This document shows positions 24,979 through 35,600 of a DNA stretch of 64,000 bases, one piece after another; the stretch's first letter is position 1; every line of letters starts with the position of its first letter. The DNA lies in the NCBI RefSeq assembly GCF_000514815.1, contig NZ_AZWQ01000010.1, positions 154,660 to 218,659 of the forward strand. The letters run 5' to 3'. The notes below the pieces were generated by a model, which saw nothing but the letters and a program-made list of their open reading frames with translations, was not told where the DNA came from and made no database searches. The DNA is from Salinispora fenicalii (lineage in GTDB: Bacteria > Actinomycetota > Actinomycetes > Mycobacteriales > Micromonosporaceae). Made by a program: the position numbers and the translations under genes.

Positions 24979-27900
24979 TCAGTTCACCGAGCCGATGGCG
25001 ACGGCGCTGCGGCCGACGACCGCGCCCTCCGCCGTCACCACGGTCAGCTCACCCTGCAGCTCCCGGCCAGCGGCCGGGCCAGTCAGGGCGGTCACCGTAC
25101 CGCCGAAGGCGTCGGTGTCACCGTGCCCCAGCGTGAGTGGGGTCGACGGTGCCGACAGGGTGCCGAGCGCCGGGGCGGAGAAGGAGTCCCGGTAGTCGTA
25201 CGCCGTGCTGCCACCGAGGCCGTCCACCGAGTACCCCTCGACCACGATCCGGTAGGTGCCCGGAGCCGGCTTCGACAGCGTCACCGCCTCCTCCGAGTCC
25301 CCGTCTGCGGAGAAGCCGAGCAGCGCGGTGCCCCGGTAGACGTACAGGTCCAGGTCGGCTCCGGCGTTTGCCGGGTTACCGATTCGAGCCGCGAACTCGG
25401 CTGCGTCGGCCGGCACCTCCACGAGGAACTCCTGCGCGGCGCCCTCGGCGATGGTCGGGCGGTCGGTGTGGACGCTGGCGAGTGGACCACCCTGGCCGGT
25501 GACGGAGACCGGGCCGTAGGTGTTGGTCAGGCTCCACTCGACCGGAGTCGGCGTACCGGCATCCACCGCCGGTAGCTCGACCACGGCCGGCTCGAACGCG
25601 ACTCCCTGGATCCGCGCCGTCAGCTGGTACGGGTTGTTCAGCGACGGCGAGGTGCGACGCGACTCCACTTCGATCTGCCAGACCCCGGGGAGCGGTTTCT
25701 GGTAGTCCCGCTCGTGCGGGTTGCAGGTGTCGGGGTCGGAGTAGTTGGTGAAACAGACCCGGCTGGAGGTGCTCTCCACCGGCACGCCGTACGGGTTGAA
25801 CGCGATGAACCGGGTCTGCGAGCCGGTGGCGATGCCGTCGAGGTTGACCTGGAGGGCCTCGGTACCCGGCGGAACGGTCACGAAGTAGGACTCGAAGCCG
25901 TTCCGGTCGACCGAGCCTTCGGCCGAGAAGGAGAAGTCCGGCTTGCGGGTGTCGTTGCTCGCCACGACCACGAGGGAGACCTCGAAGTCGATCGTGTTGG
26001 TCGCCGGGTCATCCACCGTCATGATCGCGCCGTGCGCGCCCGCGTCCGGTCGAGCGACGACGGGGACGGTCACGGTCCGGTTCAGCGGCAACTTGACGGA
26101 CTTCGGTGCCTGGAAGGTGCCGTCATTGCCGCGCAGCGCGATGTCGTGCTTGACGGTGCCGGCCGGCCCGCTGGTACGGGTGATCTTGACCCGGTAGGTC
26201 TTCTTCTGGCCGACCCGGTGACCCCCTTCGCCCTTTGCGCACCGGTTGTAGACGCCGGTACCGCGGTGCGGCGTCCCCAGCTGGTCGGAGAGGACGGTGC
26301 AGACCGGCGCCACCGAGGTGTACGAACGGGTCTGCACACCCTTGCGCAGCAGCTTCCACGCGCCCGACACGTTCACCATGCCGTAGCCCTGGCCGTACGT
26401 GGGCACGTCCTTGATCGGCTTCGCCGAGCTGTACAGAGCACGGCGCAGCATCTGCGGGGTGACCCCGCGGTCGGTCGCCCGGGCGGCCGAGAGCAACAGC
26501 GCGGCGGCACCGGCGGCCTGGGGAGAGGCCATCGAGGTGCCGTTGAACATGGCGTAGCCGGGCGGCAGCGAGTAGCCGGCCTCGGGGACCGGGCTGCCCG
26601 CCTGCCAGAGCGGGATGGTGGAGATCGCCGCGCCGGGTGCGGCGACGTTCGGCTTGGTGCCGCCGTCTTCGCGTGGGCCCCGGGACGAGAAGTTGAACAG
26701 CGCGTTCTTGGTCCGCACCACCGAGCCGTAGTTGGCCAGCCAGGTGTCCTTGCTGACGCTGGCCGCGACGCTGACGACCCGCTCGGCGACCGACGGGTCG
26801 CCGATGGTGTTCAGGCCGGGGCCGGAGTTACCGGCGGAGATGACGAGCTGGACGCCGTAGGTGGTGATGAGGTTGTTGTACAGCTCGGTGCGGGCGTTGT
26901 TGCCGTCGTTGAGCGCCGGCAGACCGCCGATCGACATGTTGACCACGTCGACATTCCGGTTGATGACCAGGTCGGCCATGCCGCTGGTGAGCGCCGAGGC
27001 GGTGCAGCCACCGCCCCAGGAGCAGGCGCGGGACGACACGAGCTGGGCGCCGGGCGCGGCTCCGTCGAACGCCTCGTTGCCGAACATGTCGTTGGCGGCG
27101 GTGATGCCGGCGACGTGACTGCCGTGCGCGTCCGAGACGATGCCGATGTTGATGTAGTCGACCAGGCCGGGGCCGCCGACCGGCGTGGTGTCGACGTCCT
27201 CCCGGAACTCGACCACGAAGGGCATCTGCTCGCGGACGGCGGTTGCCGGGTCGTCCGTACCGAAGTGACCGATGTCGAACTTCTCCTGGTACGGGCGCAT
27301 GACGGTCTCGTCGGTGAAGTCTCCGTCGAGGTCAACGTCGATCAGGATGTCGTTCGTGGCGGGGTCGTAGAGCACACCCCACTCGTCGGAGGTGTCGCCG
27401 TCGCGGTTGACGTCACCGAGCAGGTCGCTGCCGGCGGTGATCGCCTCCCGGAAGATGTTGAAGCGGTAGCTGCCCGCCGGTGCCGTCCAAGCCACGCCGG
27501 CCGACTCGAACGACGGGCCGGTGACCTCCGTGATCATCGGGCGCCAGGTGGCGTCCTCGAACGGGTGCGTCGCGGTGACCCAGTCGGCGATCTTTCGGTC
27601 ACCCGTGGTGGTGTGCTGGAGCGCCGGGTGGTCCAGGTCCACGCCGGAGTCCATGATGCCGATGGTGATGCCCCGGCCGTCCCACTCGGGATTCTGGTCA
27701 ACGAACTTGACGGCGCCGGTTTCGCCGGCCGGCAGGTAGGGGTTATCCGCGCGGGTGTCGGCTCCGGGACCGCTGAACGTGCGGCCCTGCTTCGCCGCCT
27801 GCTGGCCGCTGGTCACCGGCCGCGGGTCGGCGAGCTGAATCGTCTCGTCCAGGTCGACCGCGGCGACCCCGGGCAGGGTGGCAGCCTTGATCACCTTGTT

Positions 27901-28224
27901 GGTCGGGACGGTGGCCAGGACGTAGCCGATGGTGTCGTATCGGTCTGTGACGGCTGCACCGAGCTCGGTCAGGTCAGCGGCGACCTCTTTCGCCTCGTCC
28001 TTCTCGGTCGCGACGATCAGCGTTACGGTGTCGACCTTCTTCGCTTCCGCCTCGGCCAGGAGTTTGGCGTCGTGCGAACCCAGCACCTCGATGGGGGTGG
28101 ATGGCGTGTCGGGTGCGGCGCTCGCGGTGGCGGCGCCGCCCGCGACGGTCACGGCACTGGCGGCCATGACCGAGGCGAAGAGTCCGGCGGAGGCACGCCG
28201 GCTCAGCGTTCGGGGTTTGCTCAC
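24979..28224 (-). CDS. secreted S8-family (subtilisin) serine peptidase, large
   Basis: 1081 aa. A signal peptide (SRRASAGLFASVMAASAVTVAG) is followed by an I9-like propeptide, then the S8 domain with catalytic Asp in GIMDSGVDLDHP (about 192), His in DAHGSHVAGI (about 368), Asn in VISAGNSGPG and Ser in NGTSMASPQAAG (about 564). An insert of about 175 residues separates Asp and His and carries two acidic loops (DVNRDGDTSDE, DVDLDGDFTDE) that look like calcium sites. The C-terminal 450 residues include beta-sandwich and PPC-like domains. GTG 28224 has GGAGGAGAG upstream; an in-frame extension to 28806 is an antisense-type open frame over rmuC. Confidence 0.93.
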   Translation of the reverse strand: MSKPRTLSRRASAGLFASVMAASAVTVAGGAATASAAPDTPSTPIEVLGSHDAKLLAEAEAKKVDTVTLIVATEKDEAKEVAADLTELGAAVTDRYDTIGYVLATVPTNKVIKAATLPGVAAVDLDETIQLADPRPVTSGQQAAKQGRTFSGPGADTRADNPYLPAGETGAVKFVDQNPEWDGRGITIGIMDSGVDLDHPALQHTTTGDRKIADWVTATHPFEDATWRPMITEVTGPSFESAGVAWTAPAGSYRFNIFREAITAGSDLLGDVNRDGDTSDEWGVLYDPATNDILIDVDLDGDFTDETVMRPYQEKFDIGHFGTDDPATAVREQMPFVVEFREDVDTTPVGGPGLVDYINIGIVSDAHGSHVAGITAANDMFGNEAFDGAAPGAQLVSSRACSWGGGCTASALTSGMADLVINRNVDVVNMSIGGLPALNDGNNARTELYNNLITTYGVQLVISAGNSGPGLNTIGDPSVAERVVSVAASVSKDTWLANYGSVVRTKNALFNFSSRGPREDGGTKPNVAAPGAAISTIPLWQAGSPVPEAGYSLPPGYAMFNGTSMASPQAAGAAALLLSAARATDRGVTPQMLRRALYSSAKPIKDVPTYGQGYGMVNVSGAWKLLRKGVQTRSYTSVAPVCTVLSDQLGTPHRGTGVYNRCAKGEGGHRVGQKKTYRVKITRTSGPAGTVKHDIALRGNDGTFQAPKSVKLPLNRTVTVPVVARPDAGAHGAIMTVDDPATNTIDFEVSLVVVASNDTRKPDFSFSAEGSVDRNGFESYFVTVPPGTEALQVNLDGIATGSQTRFIAFNPYGVPVESTSSRVCFTNYSDPDTCNPHERDYQKPLPGVWQIEVESRRTSPSLNNPYQLTARIQGVAFEPAVVELPAVDAGTPTPVEWSLTNTYGPVSVTGQGGPLASVHTDRPTIAEGAAQEFLVEVPADAAEFAARIGNPANAGADLDLYVYRGTALLGFSADGDSEEAVTLSKPAPGTYRIVVEGYSVDGLGGSTAYDYRDSFSAPALGTLSAPSTPLTLGHGDTDAFGGTVTALTGPAAGRELQGELTVVTAEGAVVGRSAVAIGSVN

Positions 28225-28354
28225 GTTCTCTCCTCCGGAGAACAGGGCCCTCAGTTCCAGGGCACACGTGAGCGAAATACTTCGGCTATCGATGCCGGTT
28301 GTCACCCTCACCGAGGGCGTTGTGACCATCTCGTGACCTATTGGTTTGCCGCTG

Positions 28355-29551
28355 TCACACCGAATCAGTGTGTTTGCCGTCCACTTGAGAGCGCAAGCGT
28401 GTCCACTCTGGCTCTGGATTGAATAGCTCCGGTGCCTGCGGCTGGCGGGGGGCGAGCTCCACCTGCGCCGGCGGGGCCAGCTCCTCATCGGAGACCCCCA
28501 ACTCGGCGAGCTTGCGGGCGCTGACCAGCACCCGAGACTCCAGCGAACCAACCGCCCGGTTGTACGCAGAAACCGCCCCACCGAGCGCGGACCCCAGCCG
28601 GCCCACATGTTCGCCGAGGGTGGCGAGCCGGCCGTACAGTTCCCGGGCCAGCGAGTGCACCGCCACCGCGTTGTTGGCCAGCGCCGCCTGCCGCCAGGCG
28701 TAGGCGACCGTACGCAGCAGCGCGACGAGGGTGGCCGGGGTCGCCAGCACCACGTTGCGGGTGAAGGCGTGCTCCAGCAGGGTCGGGTCACGCTGTAAGG
28801 CGACATCGAGGAAGGGGTCGGCCGGCACGAAGAGCACCACGAATTCCGGTGCCGGGTCGAACGCGGTCCAGTACGCCTTCGCGGCCAGCGCGTTCACGTG
28901 GGCCCGCAGGTGTTTCGCGTGTGCGTCGAGGTGTGCGTCGCGTCCCCGTTCGTCGCGGGCCTCCATCGCGGTCAGGTACGCCTCGAAGGGTGCCTTCGCG
29001 TCCACCACCACCGACCGCCCCCCGTGCAGGCGAACCACCAGGTCGGGGCGGACCACCTGCTGATCGGTCGTGGCCGTCACCTGCTCGGCGAAGTCGCAGT
29101 GCTCCAGCATGCCGGCCGCCTCGACGATGCGGCGCAGCTGGTGCTCGCCCCACCGCCCCCGGACCTGCGGCGCCCGCAGCGCCGCGACGAGCTGTTTGGT
29201 CTCGGTGCGCAGCTCACCGGAGACCGTGTTCATGGCGCGCACCTGCTCGCGCAGCTCGGCGTAGGCGTCAACCCGGTCCCGCTCCAACTCGGCGACCCGC
29301 TGCTCGTAGCGGTGGAGCGTGTCGTGCAGGGGGGCCACCGCGCGGGCTACCGCCTCTTGGGACTGCGCGGTCGCCTCGTAGCCCAGCGTCCGCAAGGACT
29401 GCTCCAGCCGACCCTCGCCCGCCTGCGCGGCGGCCAGCGTGGCCTCCAGCCGGGCCAGCTCGGTGGCGGATCGGGCCCGGGCGGCGTACCACCCCACCGC
29501 GCCTCCCGCCGCGAGGCAGACGAGCACCACTGCCAGCGTCGGAAACTCCAT
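28355..29551 (-). CDS. rmuC: DNA recombination protein RmuC, with a TTA codon
   Basis: 398 aa. An N-terminal membrane helix (LAVVLVCLAAGGAVGWYAARA) is followed by a coiled coil (residues about 25-115) and the RmuC nuclease-like domain (QVRGRWGEHQLRRIVEAAGMLEHCDF, RPDLVVRLHGGRSVVVDAKAPFEAYL, EFVVLFVPADPFLD). RmuC limits inversions and repeat rearrangements in E. coli. Leu252 is encoded by TTA (28796-28798), a codon almost absent here and read by the tRNA at 56510. ATG 29551 is preferred over 29563 because the protein then begins with the membrane helix. Confidence 0.93.
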   Translation of the reverse strand: MEFPTLAVVLVCLAAGGAVGWYAARARSATELARLEATLAAAQAGEGRLEQSLRTLGYEATAQSQEAVARAVAPLHDTLHRYEQRVAELERDRVDAYAELREQVRAMNTVSGELRTETKQLVAALRAPQVRGRWGEHQLRRIVEAAGMLEHCDFAEQVTATTDQQVVRPDLVVRLHGGRSVVVDAKAPFEAYLTAMEARDERGRDAHLDAHAKHLRAHVNALAAKAYWTAFDPAPEFVVLFVPADPFLDVALQRDPTLLEHAFTRNVVLATPATLVALLRTVAYAWRQAALANNAVAVHSLARELYGRLATLGEHVGRLGSALGGAVSAYNRAVGSLESRVLVSARKLAELGVSDEELAPPAQVELAPRQPQAPELFNPEPEWTRLRSQVDGKHTDSV

Positions 29552-29630
29552 GCCGCCGAGCATCCCAAACGGGTACGACCGGCCGACGCCAGGTCGATCG
29601 AAGGTGGCGCCGGCCCCGCCTCCGCCGCCT

Positions 29631-29656
29631 CCGCGGCCGCCGGCCGCTGGCCGCGG
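29631..29656 (-). terminator. hairpin just after ppc
   Basis: CCGCGGCC (29631-29638) and GGCCGCGG (29649-29656) form an 8-bp stem with a 10-nt loop, starting 3 nt beyond the ppc stop codon. Confidence 0.55.
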
Positions 29657-29659
29657 CGC

Positions 29660-32446
29660 TCAGCCGGTGTTGCGCATGCCGGCGGCGATGCCGTTAACCG
29701 TGGTGAGCAGGGCGCGTTCCAGGGCGGTGCCGTCGCTGGGTGCCCGACGGCTGCCCGGTGCCGTCACCACCGCCCGGCCCGGTGCACCGGAGTCCCGGTA
29801 CTGCCGCAGCAACGCCACCTGGAGGTGGTGCAGCGGCTCCAAATAGGTGTCCCGTACCGCCAGCGTGCGCTGGAGCACCGGCGCGTTCTCCAACAGGTCC
29901 GGGGAGACGGTCACGGCGAGCACCTCCCGCCGGGTCAGCTCGTACTCCTGCTCGATCTTGTGGAAGATCGGGTGCAGCTTCTTCGGTACCAGCGTCTCCA
30001 CGTAGCGTCGAGCGATGGTCAGGTCGGTCTTGGTCAGCATCATCTCCACGTTCGACAGGAACGTCCGGAAGAAGTGCCAGCTGCGGTGCATCTCGGCGAG
30101 CACGTCCCCATGGCCGGCGGCGCGGGCCGCCGCCAGCCCGGAGCCGACGCCGAACCAGCCGGGGACGATCTGTCGGGTCTGGGTCCAGCCAAACACCCAC
30201 GGGATGGCCCGTAGGCCGGCGAGCCCGGCACCCGTGTTCGGCCGCTTCGCCGGTCGCGAGCCGATGTTCAACGCGCCAAGCAGCTCGGTCGGCGTGGACG
30301 CCCAGAAGTACGCCGGCAGGTCAGGATCCTCGACCAGGTCCCGGTACGAGTGGTAGGCCGCCGCACTCACCACGTCCATCGTCGCGTCCCAGCGTTCCAG
30401 CATCTCGGCCGGCTGTCGGGGCGCGGTGTGCAGCAGCGTCGACTGGAGCACCGCGGCCACCGTCAGCTCAAGATTCTCCCGGGCCAGCGCCGGCAGGCTG
30501 TACTTGTCGGAGATCACCTCGCCCTGCTCGGTCACCTTGATCTCGCCGTCGAGGGTCCCGTACGGCTGGGCCAGGATCGCGTCGTGGGTCGGACCACCAC
30601 CCCGGCCGACGGTGCCACCCCGGCCGTGGAAGAGCCGCAGCTGTACGCCGTGCCGGGCAGCCACGTCCCGCAGGGCGCGCTGCGCACGGTGGATGGACCA
30701 CTGACTGGTGGTGATGCCGGCTTCCTTGTTGGAGTCGGAGTAGCCGAGCATCACTTCCTGGACGTCGCCGCGGGCGGTGACCAGGGCCCGGTAGGCGGGC
30801 AGCGACAGCAACTCGTCCAGCAAGTCACCGCCGGCGTTCAACTCGGCGGGGGTCTCCAACAGCGGTACGAAGCCGATCCGGGCCCGGCTGCTGTGCACGT
30901 CCACCAGCCCCGCCTCGCGGGCCAGCACGACGGCGGCGAGGACATCGTCTACGCCGAGCGTCATCGAGATGATGTACGACTCGATCACCTCGGTTCCGAA
31001 CCGGTCCTGGGTCTCCCGGATGGTGCTGAAGACATCGAAGGTCCGGCGGGCCGATTCGGTCAGCGGAGTGTCGAGCGTAGACAGGGGTCGGCGGCCGGCC
31101 AGTTCATCGGCGAGGAGCTTGGTGCGTTCCAGCCGGTTCAGCGCCGGGTAGTCGGACACCTCGCCCACCGCACCGAAGAGCTGGGTCAACACCTCGTGGT
31201 GCTTCTCGGCGTGTTCACGGACGTCCATGGTGGCGAGGTGCAGGCCGAAGGCGGAGACCGTCCGGATGGTCGAGGCGAGCCGGCCCACGGCGGTGAGCTG
31301 ACCGGAGTTGCGGGCCAGCGAGGCGCGCAGCAGCTCCAGGTCGGCGATCAACTCACCCGACCCGCGGTAGTCCCGTCCCGACACGTGCGCCGTGCCCTGG
31401 CGTAGCCGCTGCCGGGTGTTGGCGAGCTTCGCCTTCACACACCGGGCCTTGAGCCGGTACGGCTCCTCAGCGTTCACCCGACGGAACCGGGACGCCACCT
31501 CGGGCAGCGCGTCCAGGTCGGTGGCGAGGCTCGCGGAGAGGTCGAGGGAGACGCCGCGCAACCGCCGGGAGACGGAGACCTCGTTGATCAGTTGGTCCAT
31601 GGCCTTCTCGGTGGCGGCGAGGCCGTGTTCGTGCGCGATGGCCAGGACTTCCCGGGTCACCGTGGGGGTGACGAACGGATTTCCGTCCCGGTCGCCCCCG
31701 ATCCAGGTGCCGAAGGTGAGGGGCCGGGCGGTGGGTGAGGTCTCCACCCCGAGGGTGCGGAGCGTGTCGGCGAGGTCGTCGAGCACCTGTGGCGCCGCCT
31801 CGGCGTAGAGGTCGCGTAGGTAGTAGATGGCGTTGCGCGCCTCGTCGGTCGGGTCCGGCCGGTCTAGCCGCAGCTCGTCGGTCTGCCACATCAGGTCAAG
31901 TAGCTCGGCGAGGCGGCGGTTGGCCGGGCCCTCGTCGCTAGCGCCGTAGAGGACCGCGTTGGTGGTCTCGGTGTCCAACTCGTCGGCGATCGCGCGCAGC
32001 TTGGACAGGATCGAGCGGCGGGCAGCCTCGGTGGGGTGGGCGGTGAAGACCGGGCGGATGGCCAGCCGCCGCGCCGCCGCTGCGATCTCCTCCGCGGGAA
32101 CGCCGCGCTCGGCGATCATCTTGGCGGTCTGATCCAGCCAGCCGCCCTGAACGGCCCGACGGCGCCGCAGATCCCGGGCGCGATGGACCTGTTCGGTGAT
32201 GTTGGCCAGGTGGAAGTACGTGGAGAAGGCGCGGGCCAGCCGGGTGCCGGTGGCGACATCCAATCCGGCGAGCCGCTGCGCAGCGGCCGGGGCGTCGGTG
32301 CGAACCTGGGCGCGGATCTCCTCGACGAGGTCGAGCAGGGGCCGTCCCTCCTGACGGGCGAGGGTCTGGCCGAGCAGGGTGCCGAGGCGGCGGATGTCGG
32401 CGCGCAGTGCGGCGTCGGGGCCGTCGTGGTCGTGCTGGTCGGTCAC
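29660..32446 (-). CDS. ppc: phosphoenolpyruvate carboxylase
   Basis: Carboxylates PEP to oxaloacetate to refill the TCA cycle. 928 aa, normal length. Catalytic His is in [13 protein letters not shown] near residue 135; also [25 protein letters not shown] and [14 protein letters not shown], plus the C-terminal NTG end common to the family. GTG 32446 has AAGGAG upstream. It is divergent from mfd. With pckG in the same window it forms the opposing half of the PEP-oxaloacetate node. Confidence 0.97.
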   Translation of the reverse strand: MTDQHDHDGPDAALRADIRRLGTLLGQTLARQEGRPLLDLVEEIRAQVRTDAPAAAQRLAGLDVATGTRLARAFSTYFHLANITEQVHRARDLRRRRAVQGGWLDQTAKMIAERGVPAEEIAAAARRLAIRPVFTAHPTEAARRSILSKLRAIADELDTETTNAVLYGASDEGPANRRLAELLDLMWQTDELRLDRPDPTDEARNAIYYLRDLYAEAAPQVLDDLADTLRTLGVETSPTARPLTFGTWIGGDRDGNPFVTPTVTREVLAIAHEHGLAATEKAMDQLINEVSVSRRLRGVSLDLSASLATDLDALPEVASRFRRVNAEEPYRLKARCVKAKLANTRQRLRQGTAHVSGRDYRGSGELIADLELLRASLARNSGQLTAVGRLASTIRTVSAFGLHLATMDVREHAEKHHEVLTQLFGAVGEVSDYPALNRLERTKLLADELAGRRPLSTLDTPLTESARRTFDVFSTIRETQDRFGTEVIESYIISMTLGVDDVLAAVVLAREAGLVDVHSSRARIGFVPLLETPAELNAGGDLLDELLSLPAYRALVTARGDVQEVMLGYSDSNKEAGITTSQWSIHRAQRALRDVAARHGVQLRLFHGRGGTVGRGGGPTHDAILAQPYGTLDGEIKVTEQGEVISDKYSLPALARENLELTVAAVLQSTLLHTAPRQPAEMLERWDATMDVVSAAAYHSYRDLVEDPDLPAYFWASTPTELLGALNIGSRPAKRPNTGAGLAGLRAIPWVFGWTQTRQIVPGWFGVGSGLAAARAAGHGDVLAEMHRSWHFFRTFLSNVEMMLTKTDLTIARRYVETLVPKKLHPIFHKIEQEYELTRREVLAVTVSPDLLENAPVLQRTLAVRDTYLEPLHHLQVALLRQYRDSGAPGRAVVTAPGSRRAPSDGTALERALLTTVNGIAAGMRNTG

Positions 32447-32589
32447 GATGCGCTCCTTACGTGAGTACGAAGGACAGCGCTGTCCGACTCCCAGGATGGT
32501 AACCGCGGGAACCGGGCGGAACCCACGGGGTGTCCTTGTTCACTCTTGGCGAGCCGCTTCGGCCCGCCGGGGATCCGCGTCACGTGGCC

Positions 32590-32651
32590 GTTGACCCGTT
32601 CCCGGAGCGATAGGGTCAACGGGTCAACCCCTCGTCCAGCCGGACGAGGGG
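32590..32651. promoter_or_regulatory. repeat cluster upstream of mfd
   Basis: GTTGACCC (32590-32597) is inverted relative to two adjacent copies of GGGTCAAC (32613-32620 and 32621-32628); a 10-bp hairpin CCCCTCGTCC (32628-32637) / GGACGAGGGG (32642-32651) follows, ending 33 nt before the ATG. Possible operator array and leader hairpin in the 238-nt ppc/mfd divergent region. Confidence 0.4.
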
Positions 32652-32684
32652 CGCTCGTCGTGCCGTCGCCGTGGAAGTGATCAT

Positions 32685-35600
32685 ATGCTCACTGGACTCT
32701 TCGCCGCCGCCCTCGCCGACCCAGCCCTGGCTCGCGCCCGGGACCTGGCGCGATCCGGCGCGGCCCAGGTCGACGGGCTCGACCTGACCGCACCGCCGGC
32801 GCTGCGTCCGTTCGCGGTCGCCGCCGTGGCGGCCGACGAGCCGGTGGGGGGCGCGGGGCGCCCGGTGCTGGCGATCACCGCGACCACCCGGGAGGCGGAC
32901 GACCTCGCCACCGCGCTGGGCAGCCTGATCCCCGCCGACCAGGTGGCGGTCTTTCCGTCCTGGGAGACGCTGCCGCACGAGCGGCTTTCGCCGCGCTCCG
33001 ACACGGTGGGCCGCCGACTGGCGGTGCTCCGTCGTCTCGCCCATCCCGAGGCGACCGACGCGCAGGGGCGCAGTGGCCCGCTGCGGGTGGTCGTCGCTCC
33101 GATCCGGTCCCTGCTGCAACCCCAGCTCAAGGGGTTGGGGGAGTTGGAGCCGGTGCGGCTGTCCGGCGGCGACGAAGCTGACCTCGAAGACGTGGTGCGC
33201 CGGCTCACCGACATGGCGTACGCGCGGGTGGACCTGGTCACCAAGCGTGGTGAGTTCGCGGTGCGCGGCGGCATCCTGGATGTCTTTCCGCCCACCGACG
33301 AACATCCGTCCCGGGTCGAGTTCTGGGGCGACGAGGTGGAGGAGATCCGTACCTTCGCCGTGGCCGACCAGCGCACCATCGAGCAGGTTGACCAGCTCTG
33401 GGCCCCGCCCTGCCGGGAGCTGCTGCTCACCCCGGCTGTCCGGAAGCGGGCCGCCGTTCTGGCGGCGGAACACCCGGAGCTCGCGGAGATCCTTGATCAG
33501 CTGGCCGAAGGTATTCCGGTCGAGGGAATGGAGTCGCTCGCTCCGGCGCTGATCGGCGCCGACTCGATGGAGTTGCTGCTGGACACCATGTCCGCGGGGA
33601 CCCACGTGTTGCTCTGCGACCCGGAGCGGATTCGCACCCGGGCGCACGACCTAGTGCGTACCTCGGCGGAGTTCCTGCAGGCGAGCTGGGCTGCGGCCGC
33701 GGTCGGTGGCGCGGCCCCGATCGACCTCGGCGCGGCCGCCTTCCGGACGCTCGCCGATGTCCGCGTGCGGGCCCGTGCGTTGGGGCAGCCGTGGTGGACG
33801 ATCTCCCCGTTCGGGCTGACCGAGTCGGCCCCCGCCCGCCAGCCGTGGGAGGACGAGCCGGACGAGGTCGACGTCACCCCGGACGACGCGATCGCGGTGA
33901 CGGTGGCGGCCCAGCCTGCGCCGCTCTACCACGGTGAGACGGCGCGGGTGGTGGACGAACTGAAGCGTTGGGCCGGCGCGGGCTGGTCCGTCGCGCTGGT
34001 CTTCGAGGGGCACGGCCCGGCCCAGCGGGCCGTCGAGGTGCTGCACGATGCCGGGCTCGGTGCCCGCCTAGTTGACGAGGTGACCTCGGCGCCGGCCGCC
34101 GGCCAGGTCCTGGTTAGCCGGGGGTCGCTGATCGGTGGTTTCGTCGCCGAGGCATCCCGTTTCGTCCTGCTAACCGGGGACGACGTCACCGGCGGCCGGG
34201 GCGCGTCAACGCGGGACATGCGCAAGCTGCCGAGCCGGCGGCGCAACACCATCGATCCGTTGGAGCTGCGGGCCGGCGATCACGTGGTGCACGAGCAGCA
34301 CGGCATCGGCCGGTACGTCGAGTTGGTGCAGCGCACCGTCAACGGGGCCAGCCGGGAGTACCTGGTTATCGAGTACGCCCCGAGCAAGCGCGGTCAGCCG
34401 GGCGATCGGCTCTTCGTCCCGACCGACCAGCTCGACCAACTCTCCCGGTACGTCGGCGGTGAGCAGCCAGCCCTGCACAAGATGGGCGGCTCGGACTGGC
34501 AGAAGTCGAAGGCCCGGGCCCGCAAGGCCGTCCGGGAGATCGCCGCGCAGCTCATCCAGCTCTACGCCGCCCGCAAGGCGTCCAAGGGACACTCGTTCGG
34601 CCCGGACACCCCGTGGCAGCGGGAGCTGGAGGACGCCTTCCCCTGGCAGGAGACGCCGGACCAGCTCGCGGCGATCGAAGAGGTCAAGCGGGACATGGAG
34701 CAGACCGTCCCGATGGACCGGCTGATCTGCGGCGACGTCGGCTATGGCAAGACCGAGATCGCGGTCCGGGCGGCGTTCAAGGCGATCCAGGACGGTCGGC
34801 AGGTGGCGGTGCTGGTGCCCACCACCCTGCTGGTGCAGCAGCACTACAACACCTTCGCCGAGCGGATGAGCCAGTTCCCGGTGACGATTCGCCAGCTGTC
34901 TCGGTTCCAGACACCGAAGGAGGCCGAGCAGACCCTGGAGATGGCCGGCGACGGTACGGCCGACATCGTCATCGGTACCCACCGGCTGCTTCAGGCGTCC
35001 GCCCGGTTCCGCTCCCTGGGGTTGGTCATCGTGGACGAGGAGCAGCGCTTCGGGGTCGAGCACAAGGAGCACCTGAAGTCCGTGCGGGCCTCGGTTGACG
35101 TGCTGAGCATGTCGGCGACCCCGATCCCCCGGACCCTGGAGATGGCGATCACCGGCATTCGGGAGATGTCTACCATCGCCACCCCGCCGGAGGAGCGACA
35201 TCCGGTGCTCACCGCGGTCGGGGCGTACGACGAGCGGCAGGTGGCCGCCGCCATTCACCGTGAACTGCTCCGGGACGGCCAGGTCTTCTACCTGCACAAC
35301 CGGGTGGAGTCGATCGAACGGGCGGCGCGGCGGCTGCGGGAGCTGGTGCCCGAGGCACGGGTCGCGGTGGCGCACGGCCAGTTGGGTGAGGAGGCCCTGG
35401 AGCGGGTCATGGTCGGTTTCTGGGAGAAGGAGTTCGATGTCCTGGTCTGCACCACGATCGTGGAGTCCGGCATCGACATCCCGAACGCCAACACCCTGAT
35501 CGTCGAGCGGGCCGACCTGCTCGGCCTGGCCCAGCTGCACCAGATCCGGGGCCGGGTCGGCCGGGGCCGGGAGCGGGCGTACACGTACTTCCTCTACCCG

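Noticed and set aside
25714..28422. 902-codon plus-strand open frame opposite the subtilase gene
   Set aside because: It is antisense to a clear S8 peptidase, is dominated by Arg/Val/Gly/Asp, and has no domain or ribosome site. Such shadows are normal at about 70% GC.
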